This document shows, in pieces, positions 11,654 through 23,700 of a stretch of 64,000 bases of DNA. Under the pieces are notes generated by a model. It saw nothing but the letters and a program-made list of their open reading frames with translations, searched no databases and had not been told where the DNA came from. Numbering within the stretch: position 1 is the stretch's first letter; each line of letters opens with the position of its first letter. The translations under genes and the position numbers were made by a program. The stretch spans positions 186,001 through 250,000 of the forward strand of contig JAHLJZ010000018.1 in NCBI GenBank assembly GCA_025602915.1, given 5' to 3'. Source of the stretch: Paraphysoderma sedebokerense. Its lineage: Eukaryota > Blastocladiomycota > Physodermatomycetes > Physodermatales > Physodermataceae.

Positions 11654-14600
11654 TTAACCATCTTTATAACGTTTAGCGCCTCTCATGTCGCCACGGTCAT
11701 CGTCTTTTCGTTTATACCCCGTTCTGGGTGGTCCCCCCTGAACACCCCAAGATTTGAAATGGTGGTTAAAAAATGATTCAAAGGAAGGAAGGATGAGAAG
11801 GAAGGAAGTATGAAGTGTGAAGATTTACAAACCCTTGGTCCACCGGTATTTCCGATGCCGCGATGTCGTTGCATCGAGGATTGAGGTAACGATGCGGTTC
11901 GTATGAGTTCGAGAATTTCCTCTGGGTTTACGAAGGGTCCTAAGTAGTAGAGAAAGGGAGTTAGGAAGATTAAATGAGGATGAATATGGAGAGATGGGAT
12001 GCCAAACCGGTAAAACTGATTGGACTGGGTAACTTTTGAAAGAATTTGACTACCGCGTCTGGTATCAATCCTGGGTTCACACCAGATCCAAAATTCAAAT
12101 TAAACCCAGCATAAGAACCATGTCCATCTGAAACCACCGATCCCGATCGTTCCCGTCTATCTCTATCTCTATCTCTATCCCTATCTCGTTCTCGTTCCCT
12201 ATCTCTTTCCCTCTCACGTTCTCTTTCCCTTTCTCTTTCCCTGTCCCGCATATCTCGTCCACCACGATCACGGTCGTCCCTCCTCTCTCGCTCTCTCTCT
12301 CTTTCACCACCACGTTCAGGTTTTCCTTTTTCTTCCTCTTTCACGGGTTTAAAAGGTATCCAGCCATTTCTTCCAGTCACATCAGGCAAGGGAAACTCAA
12401 CAGGACTAACATACTCGTTTAGAATTTTTCGTTTCCGCGCCGAATCATCGAATGTCGGTTCCCTTTCCTCGCCGCCTGTTTCGTATTCATCGGGATGTTG
12501 TTCTTGCTGTTGCGATTGCATAAAGTGGGAAGCTGTAAGTGATAAACCGAGATCATGTCGTTCGATGTAGTGAATGTTGAGGTACGTGTATCGGCGGAGA
12601 GCGGTGTCAATGGAGGGCTCTGCATTCAGAGATAACACTCCACGTTAGATAATTAATCGCAAAGCAAGATCTTTATGAATCGGTTATTTTGATTGAAACG
12701 TCAGTATACGTACCAGGGTATACTTCAGCCTGTCTCTTTTCTACTTTGATCAATGCGTTCAAATCACCGTACTTATTCTCAAATTCCACAAATCGTTCCC
12801 AAATAGGCTTACATTTTTCCTTCGGTAATGTCGCCAGCGTTCGTTCAAACAGTGCCCGTAGATCTATATTACCAAAGAAACAGCACAAGGGTCAATATTC
12901 ATCTTAAGCAACGACGAAACGGAATGGATTGTAGTGAATCATAAATCTACGTACTGTTTTCATCGTTGATAGATTGAAGCCAATCGCAATATACGGTGAT
13001 ATAATCGGGTTCATTGCCAAATGATTTCAACCCTAATTCAAAGATTTTCCCAGCGACCACAGCGTCGTGGCTACAATGATATTCCATCATGGCTGCATTC
13101 AATATAAAGTAATTAGCTCAGAACATTGCTTCTTCAACCATTTTAGGAATGAAAAATAGTACCTGAGGCAACAAACACATGCCAAGTACAGTGAGGACTC
13201 TTTCTAGCTTTTCCGAAAACAGTTCTGGCACTTTTCACACTATCAGATCTTCTCACCATCCTCATATACATGATCCAGACTAAAGCTAAACCTTCTTTCC
13301 ATTCTTCCATTTCTTTATCACGCTTTTCTTCAATCTGTTGCCGTTGAATTTCTAGTTGCTTTTCTTGCTCTCGCTGTTGAGCGAATTTTTCATCGGATTC
13401 GTCCATTTCAGAGGTGGCAGTGGAGGTGAGAGAGGCGGTGAGATTGGAAAGTTGGTTGGAATAGGTTGAACTGATATCGTCAATTTTGGTGGTTAATGTC
13501 GTGATAAGATTTTCGTATATTTCTTTGGCTGGTTCGTATTTTTTGCGAGTTTCTTCTAAATCTGCGAGGGAAAAATGTAGTAGGAAGCTGATCATGTTGG
13601 AGGTTTGAGATGTGCAACAGTAAAAATAGGAAAACAACATAAAACCAAGATGGAAGTGACACAGATGCGTTAGACATTAGAATTCAGCTCACTTGTTGTT
13701 CACTGTATTGAGTATCAGTAACAATTACCTAAATGGACAAGCTTCACAGCCCGACTTTAATATTCCGGCTGCGTCATCCGTTTTCCCTTGCTCCAACAAA
13801 AACATGGCATACTCGTACCACAGTTCCGGAAAATTTCGCAACCCTAGCAAAGCCTGCCTAAAAACATGGGACACTCTTTGCACAATGACGCTCTGATCGT
13901 CTACTTTTAAGGGATTGGCTTTCTCCCAATCGACAAGTTTGCGCCAGTTGGATAACATGGAACGCTCAAAAGGTGACCATGTAGGTGGTCTAGCTAGCAT
14001 AGATTTGTCCAATGGGTCCCACAGAGATTTGAGCTGACGAAGGGAGGCACGGGCAGTAATGTAGGAACCTGATTTGTCACTAAGGAATTTTTTGGCCTAA
14101 TATCGTTTTTGGGGAAAAAACAAGACAGATCGCAGACAATCGGAGAGATAGGCAAAGAAAGAGAGAGGAGAAAAAAAATATGCATTGATCAGATTTTGGC
14201 AACGGGTAAAATATGGGTAATCGAGGACTGACGAGGAAAAGATGGATTGCGCGGGAAGACGTTCTCCGTAGATAGAGAGCACTGAAAAGGACAATGGACA
14301 GCAACACGTACAGTTAATTTGTTGAGCGAATTCTCGAAAGCATCCCATTCTCTCCAAAGGGATTCAACATTATTTATTGGAATGACGACAACCCGTTGAT
14401 AAATTTTCCGAATAGACTCCATCTTTTGCTGTTCTTCATAGGATGAATGCGTTTCCATGGATTTGAGAAAAGAAAGGTAATCACTCCAAATGGGACCAGA
14501 ATCTTTATCCATCCCCACATGTTGCAGCACAAACTCGTAGGCTTGGATGATAATGTTTCGTGTCTGCTCTTGGGACAAAGATGTTGTAGTTGCGGCTGCG

Positions 14601-15306
14601 GCACTCGTCGATGGAGGGGCGTGTGTTCGACGGATATAATTTAAATAAGCTTTATATAACTCGAGACTGTGCACCTGACGTAGACAGCGCGAAAATAACA
14701 ATGAAACTCGTTGATGATCCCTATGTTTGATTTCATAGTCGAGATATAACAACCAATGTCGGGTCTGTAAATATAAAAGAGGGACATTCAATATTGGGGA
14801 TCAAAGCAGCTGATTAGTGATGGAGGCCTTTCTTCTGTACAGGCAAAGCGAAAAGTTCAACAAGGACAGGCAGAAGTTGTGACCGCAATCTGCCTCAAAA
14901 GCAAAGTGTTCAAGAACTTCCACACTGATAAAGCGGAAGATTGTCTATTTCTGAATCATCAAGCATTTGTTGAAGAAAGAGTTCTTTCATCATCAGATCA
15001 GTCGACTCGTGAAATATCCAAACAAACATTCGACTGCCATAGTGTGTGTTTTTACACATGGAAACAAACCGGCGCAAATAGAAAACCTACCGAGGTTGGA
15101 AATTTTGTCGTGATCCGTTCAAAGAAAGATCGCACCATTTCGACATTGTCCTTTATGTGTGAGTTGCCCAAATATTCGGCCAGTAGGGAATTCCAAGCCT
15201 CGACGTCCCATTCATTTTCCGCGAGTTTAGCTTCTAATCGAGCGAGTTTCTTAGAAGTGACTTGAGGCAGGTTAGAGGGCACATTTGGATGGTCTTCAGA
15301 CGCCAT
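11654..15306 (-). CDS. RNA14: mRNA 3'-end processing factor RNA14 / CstF-77
   Basis: Scaffold of cleavage factor IA/CstF, needed for pre-mRNA cleavage and polyadenylation. Nine exons (15306-15091, 14764-14312, 14096-13729, 13587-13163, 13092-12955, 12863-12714, 12619-12008, 11939-11833, 11737-11654) give 850 residues. HAT helical repeats cover the first two thirds, with family signatures such as EAWNSLLAEYL, PIWSDYLSFLKSME, ESLWREWDAFENSLNKLT and NLRALFERTL. The C-terminal monkeytail region that binds RNA15/CstF-64 is recognisable (VKFFQKLPSPISFTGPF, then VNPEEILELIR). Odd: between them lies an Arg-Glu/Arg-Asp tract of about 60 residues not typical of this family. Start at 15306 (MASEDHPN); an in-frame upstream ATG at 15357 is less likely. 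Confidence 0.88.
12145..12305 (-). repeat. Low-complexity tract coding Arg-Glu / Arg-Asp dipeptides
   Basis: Purine-rich on the coding strand (CGAGAA and CGAGAT-like hexamers). It encodes alternating R-E then R-D inside RNA14 and stays open in the RNA14 frame. Confidence 0.8.
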
Positions 15307-16000
15307 AGTAAGGAGACTGTTAGTTTTTTGTATAGGTGGACCAGAACAGATCGGCACAAGCTGAAGACGCTACAGATGGCCAGGAACGAGCGGAGTGTGG
15401 GGACTGATGAGTGCTAGGAGAATTCAGAGAGGGGTATGGCGAGACTAATAAGAATCCGGTTGAGATATAGAGAGGAATATCTTGAACGAGATCACCACAG
15501 CAAAAGTTGATTTAACTCGAGAGTAGCGTGTGCCGAGTGTTCCTTGTTTATTGCACAATATCAATACACCAGAATGGCTTCCCCTTTTCCCTCGGGCGAT
15601 GGCCGTTCACTGCCGCTGAAATGTACAGCACCGCACACACACATATACCCCGTTATCAACCATAGGCCATTCTATACAGGAGATGCTTGTATGTGATGTC
15701 AGTCTTATCACTCCATTGTCCATCTGTGTGTAGCAGTATAGCGAGGAAGGCTGGCTGTTTGGCTGTTCTGAGGCCACGTGACTGGCATGTGACAGTGGAG
15801 TGGGGTTAGTGTGGGGATGTGCAGAGGCCACGTGGGAGCGCCACAGCTGTCCAGCGAGTGCATTCCGTCATTTCAGCCCATTCCCTCGTTCCCTTTGAAT
15901 TCCACCTTCCATCACATCAACACATCCACCCTGAAATCCCATGGTCACTGTATAGGCCCCTCTGACCCGCACGCACATCCCTCCCATCCCCAACACAGCC
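15307..16000. promoter_or_regulatory. Divergent promoter region RNA14 / DGAT2
   Basis: About 0.7 kb between two head-to-head genes. It becomes C-rich and pyrimidine-rich towards DGAT2. It contains two exact GAGGCCACGTG elements (E-box CACGTG at 15775-15780 and 15829-15834), 54 bp apart. No gene seen inside. Confidence 0.55.
15770..15834 (+). promoter_or_regulatory. Paired E-box elements GAGGCCACGTG
   Basis: Two identical 11-bp copies centred on the palindrome CACGTG, about 170-230 bp upstream of the DGAT2 start codon. CACGTG is bound by bHLH factors, including the lipid and phosphate regulators of fungi; which factor acts here cannot be read from sequence. Confidence 0.5.
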
Positions 16001-17578
16001 ATGATCAAGCAACTCTCAGTCCCCTCACTCTCCGTCCCCTCCATCCCCGTCCCAAAGGTCGAATATGCCAACCCTCTCACTGTCCCTATGCATCGCCGAA
16101 GGGAAACGCTCGGCGTATTGACTTTTATTGCCTGCCTACCCATCTGCCTCACAGTCTTCTTCTTTCTCTTGACGACTCCCCTGACAAAAGCGTTCGCCGT
16201 CGCCTACTTGATATGGGTCTTCTTCTGGGACGACGCCCCCTCCACTGGTGGCAGAAGTATGTGTGATGCCTGTCTTTTGTCAAAATGACGTAGAGCTCAG
16301 ACAAGCCGGCGATATAGAAAAACTTGCGTGACTGACTTGTACCGTCAATACTTATTCGTTTTTTCCAGGATGGCAATGGGTTCGTAAATGGGAATGTTGG
16401 AAGATGATGAGAGATTTCTACCCCGTGGAATTGCACAAAGAAGCAGATTTGGATCCTACCCGAAACTATATTTTTGGTACGTAAACCCAATATCATTCGT
16501 CTATGTTGGAAGCACATACTCACCTCGTTTCTGATCGTACATCAGGTTATCATCCTCACGGTATACCATCGCTTTGTCTTCAACCTTCCCCGCGAACGCT
16601 TCAGACGCCCTCTAACTTTTAATGAATTTCTATTTCCTATGATCTATTGGCTATAATTTCCGTTGTTCGCACGTTTAGGTGTCATATCTATGGGGGCCTG
16701 GGTTAATTTCGCCACCGAAGCCAACAGTTTTAGTACACTATTCCCCGGAATTCACCTCAGACTTCTCACGCTGAAAGATAATTTCAAAGTTCCGATCTTT
16801 CGAGACTTGATCCTGTTTCTCAGTATTGCCAGTGTGTCAAGGCGAAGTTGCGAAAGTATCTTGCGAAAAGGGGATGGTCATTCTTTAATGATTGGTTCGT
16901 TTCATAGTTTTCTACATAAGCATTGTAGCTTTCAGCGACTGACGGAACGTTCTTTGCAAAATATAGTTGTCGGAGGAGCCCAAGAGTCTCTGTTTGCGTT
17001 CCCGGGCACTTATGATTTAGTATTGAAGAAACGATTAGGCTTCATCAAACTTGCGATGAGGAATGGGTATGTTTGAAATAGTTTTTAATGCGTCCTCAAA
17101 TTTGCAGAAACTCATATAAGCTTTGCCCTCTTTAGCGCCTCTCTCGTTCCAGGTACAGTTCTTCAAATTCGCAATACCGTTGTTACGCTGTTCTTTTTCT
17201 CTCTCAGATGCCTAACTTTTATCTCCTTTAGTCATGAGTTTTGGCGAAAACGACGTCTATGATCAAATCGACAATCCCCAAGGATCTTTGGTCCGTTCAT
17301 TCCAAAACAAACTCAAAAATACCTTCGGGTGGACATTACCGTTGATCAATGGAAGAGGAATATTTAACTACACTTTTGGCATTGTACCGCATCGAAGAAG
17401 AATTGTCAGTGTAGTGGGCAGACCGATTCATTTGGACAAATTCGAGAATGAAGACATTACGGACGAAAAAGTAAAAGAAATATGGCAACAGTACGCTGAT
17501 GAGTTGATGAGAGTGTTTGATGTGCATAAGGACAAATATGCCCCCGACAGAGTGAGCGATTTGCGGTTTGTTGAGTAG
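16001..17578 (+). CDS. DGA1: Diacylglycerol O-acyltransferase type 2
   Basis: Last step of triacylglycerol synthesis: diacylglycerol plus acyl-CoA, at the ER and lipid droplet. Exons 16001-16256, 16369-16476, 16546-16560, 16679-16894, 16967-17066, 17136-17152 and 17232-17578 give 352 residues. A hydrophobic hairpin near the N-terminus (about 40-75) embeds in the membrane. The catalytic YHPHG motif (H124, H126) is followed by VISMGAW; GGAQESL and GASLVPVMSFGEND are further DGAT2 blocks. The exon that carries YHPHG is only 15 nt and a second exon is 17 nt; reading through either intron hits a stop, so both are real. One intron has a GTTCGT donor. Two E-boxes lie upstream. Confidence 0.92.
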
Positions 17579-17921
17579 GCATATCTGGGCCGACGTACAA
17601 TACTCGTTGGGAAGGAGCTTGTTGCCATTTGGAACAAGAAGGAAAAATTGTGTATCATTATCTTATCTCTTGAATTATTTAGAATAATACTGTAAGCAAA
17701 AAGTTTTGATTTAATAGTTAATAATGCTAATAACGCACTCTGGTTTGATGGATAAGTTTTGGTGTATGGAACATTGTAAAAGTACGTGTGGCTGAAAGTT
17801 GCCGTTGAGCCCAATTCCTCAGGGGAACTCGGGAGGCCAGATCCAGCACTCCGCGATTCCCTCTCATCGCTCCCATCTTCATCACTCCACACACCCTGTA
17901 TCCATCGCAGCATCACATCCC
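17579..17921. other. Intergenic region, DGAT2 to SDS3-like gene
   Basis: DGAT2 3' end and promoter of the next gene. Overlapping short open frames look like noise from C-rich leader sequence. Confidence 0.5.
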
Positions 17922-19444
17922 ATGGCCACCTCCCTCTACGAACGCCATCATCAGCCGGCCACTGTCTTCAACGATGTCGACGAGCAAGAGTACACCTCGG
18001 ACGGAACCTACAACGGTACGATTCTGCACCCCTTGTTCTCTCGTCCTTCTTCTTTTATTCTCTTTCCTGCCTGTGCATTTTCAGCATTTACGCTGTGAAG
18101 TGCGCAATGAACTTGTTTTATGAATTCTCCAAATACTGACGGTATTCGCCATCTACAGAATCGCCGCAAATACCGGCACCCCCTCCAGAACCCAGTAACG
18201 AAAAAAAGTTTCGAGATAGTATGTCACGAATACATAAACTTCATAAAGAAACATTAGAAAAACGAAATGGGTTCGTACCTCCACAAATTATTTCTTGTTC
18301 TCTTAAATTCCTCATTTTGCGGGGCCTTGTTTTTCCATCGTTGACAGATTGGTTCCTGAATCTTGTTTGAGGAATGGTCAACTGTGAAGACTTGAGGACA
18401 ATGTAGAGAATCAATTACTTTCATATGACCTGAACTAACAAAGGTTTCATGTTTTCTTATTTTGATATTTTCTCCCTATATTCAGGATATTTACTCGACT
18501 TCAACTGGAATATGAGAAAGATATAACCGACATCGCCAATGGAGGTTTGTTCCCTAATCGTTTCAATCAACCCACCGATTCATTAATTTCAAATCGAAAC
18601 TAACTCTGACTGCATGGGAAAAATGCGGATAAAATAGATCTACTGAAAGACAAGGTCACAGAATTAGAGATATGGAGGGAAGAACAGCTAGAAGATGCTG
18701 ATTTATTTAGACAGTGGCAAATAGAACATGCGGAGGAGATGTGTGAATTTGAGATAAAAGCAGCAGAGGAAGAGTATTTGGTAGTTATGTTTTATTTATT
18801 AACAGGATTTGTAATGTCCTGGTGAACTGATATCGGTCAAATTAAATACAGAATGAAAGAACAACACTGAGGGAGAAAATGATACAGTCACTGGAAGATA
18901 AGAAAAGAAAGTTACAAGATGAACGAGAGGCTCTGGAGATTAGCAATGGTATGTTCCATTTTCCCTGTTTCGATCTCGGTACTGTGATTCTTTCCCCAAC
19001 CTGAAGAAATTCTTTGATCTAACTGTCTCTCATTTCTCATTTTCTTACCACGCTTTCAAATCCACAGCAGACGTTTCTATGTCTTCATCAAATAGAGCCA
19101 ACACTCGCAAACTACGAAGACGAAACGCTAATGATGGCGACGATAAACCGACAAAAACTAAACGACAGAGAGACCAGAAAGTGCCGCCGTTAGGTGGATT
19201 GAAGGAAAGAGAAATTTTAGATGACTTGATGAAACTGCGAGAGGTTTGTTCTCCTTGCTTTGGAACAGTTTATGGTTATCCACAATTATAAATTGCTCGA
19301 GTCTAACTCAACCTCTATTATCTCTCTTTCTCTCTCCTTTTAATTTCCACCTATCCCCAATAACGACAGAACTTTGACGGTACAAATTCAAACTACTCCA
19401 ACTCAAAACCAGTCCGAACTGCAGCCCGGGGATTCAAAAAATAA
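17922..19444 (+). CDS. SDS3: Sds3/BRMS1-like subunit of the Sin3 histone deacetylase complex
   Basis: Structural and dimerising subunit of the Rpd3-Sin3 corepressor. Exons 17922-18015, 18159-18270, 18486-18544, 18638-18780, 18852-18948, 19071-19243 and 19370-19444 give 250 residues. The Sds3-like coiled coil is clear (FTRLQLEYEKDITDIANG, then EIKAAEEEYLNERTLREKM and KKRKLQDEREALEIS). It is preceded by a Pro-rich patch and a short basic helix and followed by a basic segment (TRKLRRRNAND) and GLKEREILDDLMKLRE, similar to the C-terminal block of the family. The second intron has a GTTCGT donor. Membership in Sds3/Dep1/BRMS1 is solid; which paralogue is less certain. Confidence 0.8.
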
Positions 19445-20749
19445 AAAAAATGAATTCCACAATACCGTTCACTCTTCGTTTCTTCTCAACAATTCAACAA
19501 TCCATTTCCACTCTTGTGTATTTCACATCCCCACTTTAGCCGGTTTCAAGACACTCACTTCTACCCGTCAAGAAATCGTAATCATCTTGTAATTAAACCT
19601 AAATAAAATATAACGTTGCCACAATAATTTTGATTTCATCCGTTAATGTGGTTAAGAATATCACACCGTTACAGTCATGAGCTATTCTACAAACCAGTTT
19701 GTCATGGTAACATGATCTGAATAAACACTCCACTGGTTTGTTGGTTCTACAAAACTCTGCACCGTTGATAGGCTGCAAAAAGGAGCAGTTTACCCGTTAC
19801 TACCTAATTCGTTGGACCTGGATTGAAATCTTTCTGTCCGAACTCCCGATTCCGGAGTCGTATTGGTGGAATCGTAAATATTGTTATCCTATCTGTATTC
19901 TCTGACTCTTTCTTAGGTATTTCGGACTGATCAGGACGAGTAACGGAACTTAGAATCAAATCGTTCTGTATATGTATGAATGAGTTACCACAAGACATGA
20001 GGTAAGGATTCGGAACGTTAGGGTAGTCGTCGAACGACCGCACCATCCTCCTGAAAGAGCGAGTACTCAAAAATCCGGGTTCGAATCCTGTTGATACAGA
20101 ACACCAATTAATCTTCCACAATTGTTACAATTGTTTTTGCTTCTGCAATCAGCAGGCCCGTAGCTCAGTTGGGGAGAGCGTATGTAGCATCCCAGAGCCA
20201 CAAACTTGACTACAATTGGTCCGAAGGTTTGGGGTTATCGATTTAACCATAATGTCGCGGGTTCGATCCCCGCCGGGCCAGCGTTTCTTTTTCTTTTTCT
20301 TTTTTGGGTTTGTTGTGTTTGATTTTATTTTCTGATACTTTTAATTTTATGGGATATGTTCAAGAGATGAATTAAAAATATGGTGTATTCACTCACTCGG
20401 TGGTGATGGTCGATGCTGGCAAGTGTGAAGTGCAAAGTGTCAACATAATATTGATCATTAACATCAAAAATCAAAGGGTTTATATATGATATATATAGTG
20501 TTCTTGAAAGCATGGGGGTACTCCATTTCTGGGCCTCTGGCTGAAAAATGCATGTTAGAATACCAAATGTCAATACAATCGGTAATGAGCGCGGGGAACA
20601 TGAGAACCAAGAGGCGTAAGCTTTTTGCCGTGGAAGTGTGGAAGCGACACCGAAGTCCCAAATCATAGAGTCATTCGTTCCACTACTTTTCTACGGTTTC
20701 TACCGGGTTTGATCTTTTCTTTGCTGTCTGTTAAATACGAATTGAAGCA
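19445..20749. other. Gene-poor region with Pol III-like signals
   Basis: About 1.3 kb. It holds a tRNA-like element (20155-20280) and, 80 bp before it, an isolated GGGTTCGAATCC box-B-like motif (about 20072-20083) that I could not fold into a tRNA. Open frames on the minus strand run across these RNA-like sequences and are not credible proteins. Confidence 0.5.
20155..20280 (+). tRNA. tRNA-like element, intron-bearing or degenerate
   Basis: The ends match a nuclear tRNA closely: GGCCCG-TA-GCTC-AGTTGGGGA-GAGC at the 5' side (A box TAGCTCAGTTGG). At the 3' side are a T arm GCGGG-TTCGATC-CCCGC (B box) and CGGGCCA. They resemble tRNA-Ile(AAU), but the acceptor stem has 6 pairs rather than 7, as if the 7:66 pair were lost from both sides. 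About 53 nt extra lie in the anticodon region, and I cannot place a loop with T33, so no anticodon is assigned. A T-rich stretch just downstream could end Pol III transcription. It may be a tRNA with an odd intron, a pseudo-tRNA or a tRNA-derived repeat. Confidence 0.4.
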
Positions 20750-23700
20750 ATGACGACGGAAGATGAAGATGTAAGTTAACCTTTATTGAATGAACTTATG
20801 GCACTCATTTATCGGTTTGGCGGGGCTTTAAATTGTGTTTCTTGCTCGGATGTTTACGAAACGAATCAAGTTTGGGATAAAATTGTTGTTCAGAGAATTA
20901 TTTTGCCGTTTTGTAAGAGATGAATGAAGTGATATAACTTTGGTTAACCTAGTGATCTCTATTCCTTTTACTTGTCCACCTTCTCCGAATTTATGATTAT
21001 GTCGGTCCTTCTATACAGATGATTTTACACTTGAGAATCAAATTCTCCATGAAAAACGGTAAGTCGAGGTTTAAAAGCTTTAAACTTATAGATTATTATC
21101 CATTGTTATTCTACTTTGGACAAGTCCGGACCAGTTGATTCTAGTTCATTACAAAAATTTACATTCCGCCGGCCAGCTGAACCGTGCGTCGGTCTGTAGG
21201 CGAAAGAATTAATCGGTGATCTAATCTATGCTATTCATTAGGTGTTCAAATATTACCGCCATACATAGAAAAAAGCTTGAGCAGGGTTGATTCGCCGTCA
21301 ACTTCGGAGACTGAGCATCCAGTTGCGACGGCTACAGAGGTGCAGTCGATGCTGTCTTTGCTTACCTCACTGGTTACTGGTGCCGTCAATCATTCGGAGC
21401 AATCGTTGCAGCAACTCTCGAATATAGGTTCTGGACCTTTGATGGGTGAAAAGAAGAAAGGAGAAGATGGGAGTGAAGTTAGGGATCACAATCGAGGAGG
21501 TATTGCAGAAACGAACATGGAGGTCGATGCGGATAATTTGGCAGGGGATTTAGTGAATAGACAGGTTGGAGGAGCCCCGAGGACACCTCCAAGACAAGAT
21601 GAGACTCACTCAGACGTTCAAAGTCCCGTAAGAGACCGAAGTCAGCCTGTATCAGCTGAAAGTCGACGGCAATCTTCTCGCTCTCGATCGATCAGTAAAG
21701 AGAGAATTGTATCCCCGCGATCTACCAGTTCGTCTCTTGGTCATCCCCCTCCAATCTCGCCCACTGCAACTAAGCAATCGTTTGACCGCCAGCCTACCCT
21801 ACCATCCCATTCCCCGATTAAGCCGAGGTCAACTCGACAATCTCACCAAGCGCCATCGCAACAACCATCGAATCAGCAGCAGCTAGCCTCTTCTCGAGCC
21901 CGTTTACCTTCAGAGTCATATTATTCGCAATCCGATAAATATCAGCATCCGAAACCAGAGCAGGTTTCTGTTTGTGTGTTCAATTTACCGTATGATATCG
22001 ACTTTGAACATGTCAAAAGGATTTTTACTGAAAGGTGTGGAGAGATATCAAGATCGAATTTTGTTTGTGACTGGTCAACCGGGCAAAAACGTTTTACAGG
22101 GTATGTGAATTTTGATTTCCCTGGTGTCTATGGAAGAACTTTCACCAAATTGGTTTGGGGAATATTAAATCGCTGACTTCGTCTTTGCTCGTGTTTTGGT
22201 AACGATGGTGGCTCTTCTATCTTGATTAACCTATTTACATGTATAGTCGCTGTTTTCTGGACTTTGTAGACGAGACAGCCAGCGAAAAGGCCTTAAAGTT
22301 AGATGGGTTCGTCCTTAGCGGTAGAACCGTTCGTGTTTGTATATGATTCTTTGTGAAACTATCAGTATGAGTACGTCGATATTAATTCCCATAATGATCT
22401 TAATAGGTTCGTTATGATATTTCTTCAACTCGAAAAGGTAAACGAGGATATGATGATTACTCTGCGCATGGCAACAGAGGAGTTCCAGTTCGCGGACATT
22501 ACGATTCATTCGACCAAAGGCATGACCAATACAATCGAGAGCAACATGACACTTCAAGGGGGAAAAATTGGATGCCAAAACGTATGCGAACAGAGTCTAG
22601 TTTACCTGAAAATGATTCGTCTTTGGTTCGTCAAGTCGATGGCGATCGTTCTTCTTATAACCTACAGAACAAGGACAGCCGCGATTCGTATCCTGATACC
22701 GAAAACAATGGGTTGAATGCAGAGAAACCTCTCACAGCGGAGGTTCTCGACAGTCAAAAGGAAAGTTCGCCAAAAGAGAATGAGATCACAAGGTCGCTCG
22801 AATCAGAGTCCGCACCACCATCTCAACAGGAGAAGACTCGCCGTGTTTCAAGTTCTCGTCAACGGGAGAAGTCACCGTACCCCACCTCACGACCTCAAAC
22901 CCCTCCCATGGATACGCTTAGAACTCAGTCTCCTATAAAGGCGTCATCGGGAACGGCGGAATCTAAAGCAGAAGAGAAGAATAAACAAAATACTTCGTCT
23001 GCTGCTGTCGTTGTGAGTAATCTTCCGAAGAAGATGTCCGAAATAATGCTATTTGAATTTTTCGGTGGCTGTGGAGAAATTAAAACCATCAATGCGTTCG
23101 ACGATGACAGGTCTGTTTCTTGAACCTTTTTGAAGTCGAGTTGAAATTATCTGACAACGCGGGACTCTTATTTTATGAATACAGGAAGGCTTACATTGAG
23201 TTTGAGAACTTGGACGACGCGCAGGAAGCATTGCAACTGAACGGAACAAAAATCGAGGATACACAAATTCAGGTACATCCCGCTAAATCAGAATTCATTG
23301 ATGATCGGGCCCACGATGTTGTCAGTGGTGACTATGTAGATGACAAACAGATGACAGACAATTGGAATGATGAGAGAGCAATCAACGATAGGGGAATGAG
23401 GGTAGATTCTGGTCACGACGTTCGGGGACGAAAGTTTGATTTTGAGCGTGAAAGAGAACAGAAATATGAATACCGCAACGAAGATACCGGTAGAGGTCGG
23501 TATCGCGGTAGACAACGATATGATCGTCGCGACAATAATCGCCGTACCGGTTCGTTTAGAGAACAAGACTGGGACCGTGACAATAGGAATAGGGAACACC
23601 GAAGTGGATATCGTATGACACCATCGTCGGCCCACCAAAATCGGTCTGGGTCTATACCGAAAGAAAGAGAACCCGACACCGATAATTTTTGGAGTCGTGA

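Noticed and set aside
15811-16266. Long plus-strand open frame (His/Pro/Ser-rich) over the DGAT2 start
   Set aside because: Different frame from DGAT2 and made of C-rich leader sequence; overlapping DGAT2 frame has the conserved motifs.
19804-20121. Minus-strand open frame of 105 codons
   Set aside because: It reads antisense through a GGTTCGAATCC box-B-like motif (hence TGFEPG in the translation) and has no family resemblance.
20325-20666. Minus-strand open frame of 113 codons after the tRNA-like element
   Set aside because: No signal peptide, domain or splice partner, and it overlaps the promoter of the RRM gene.
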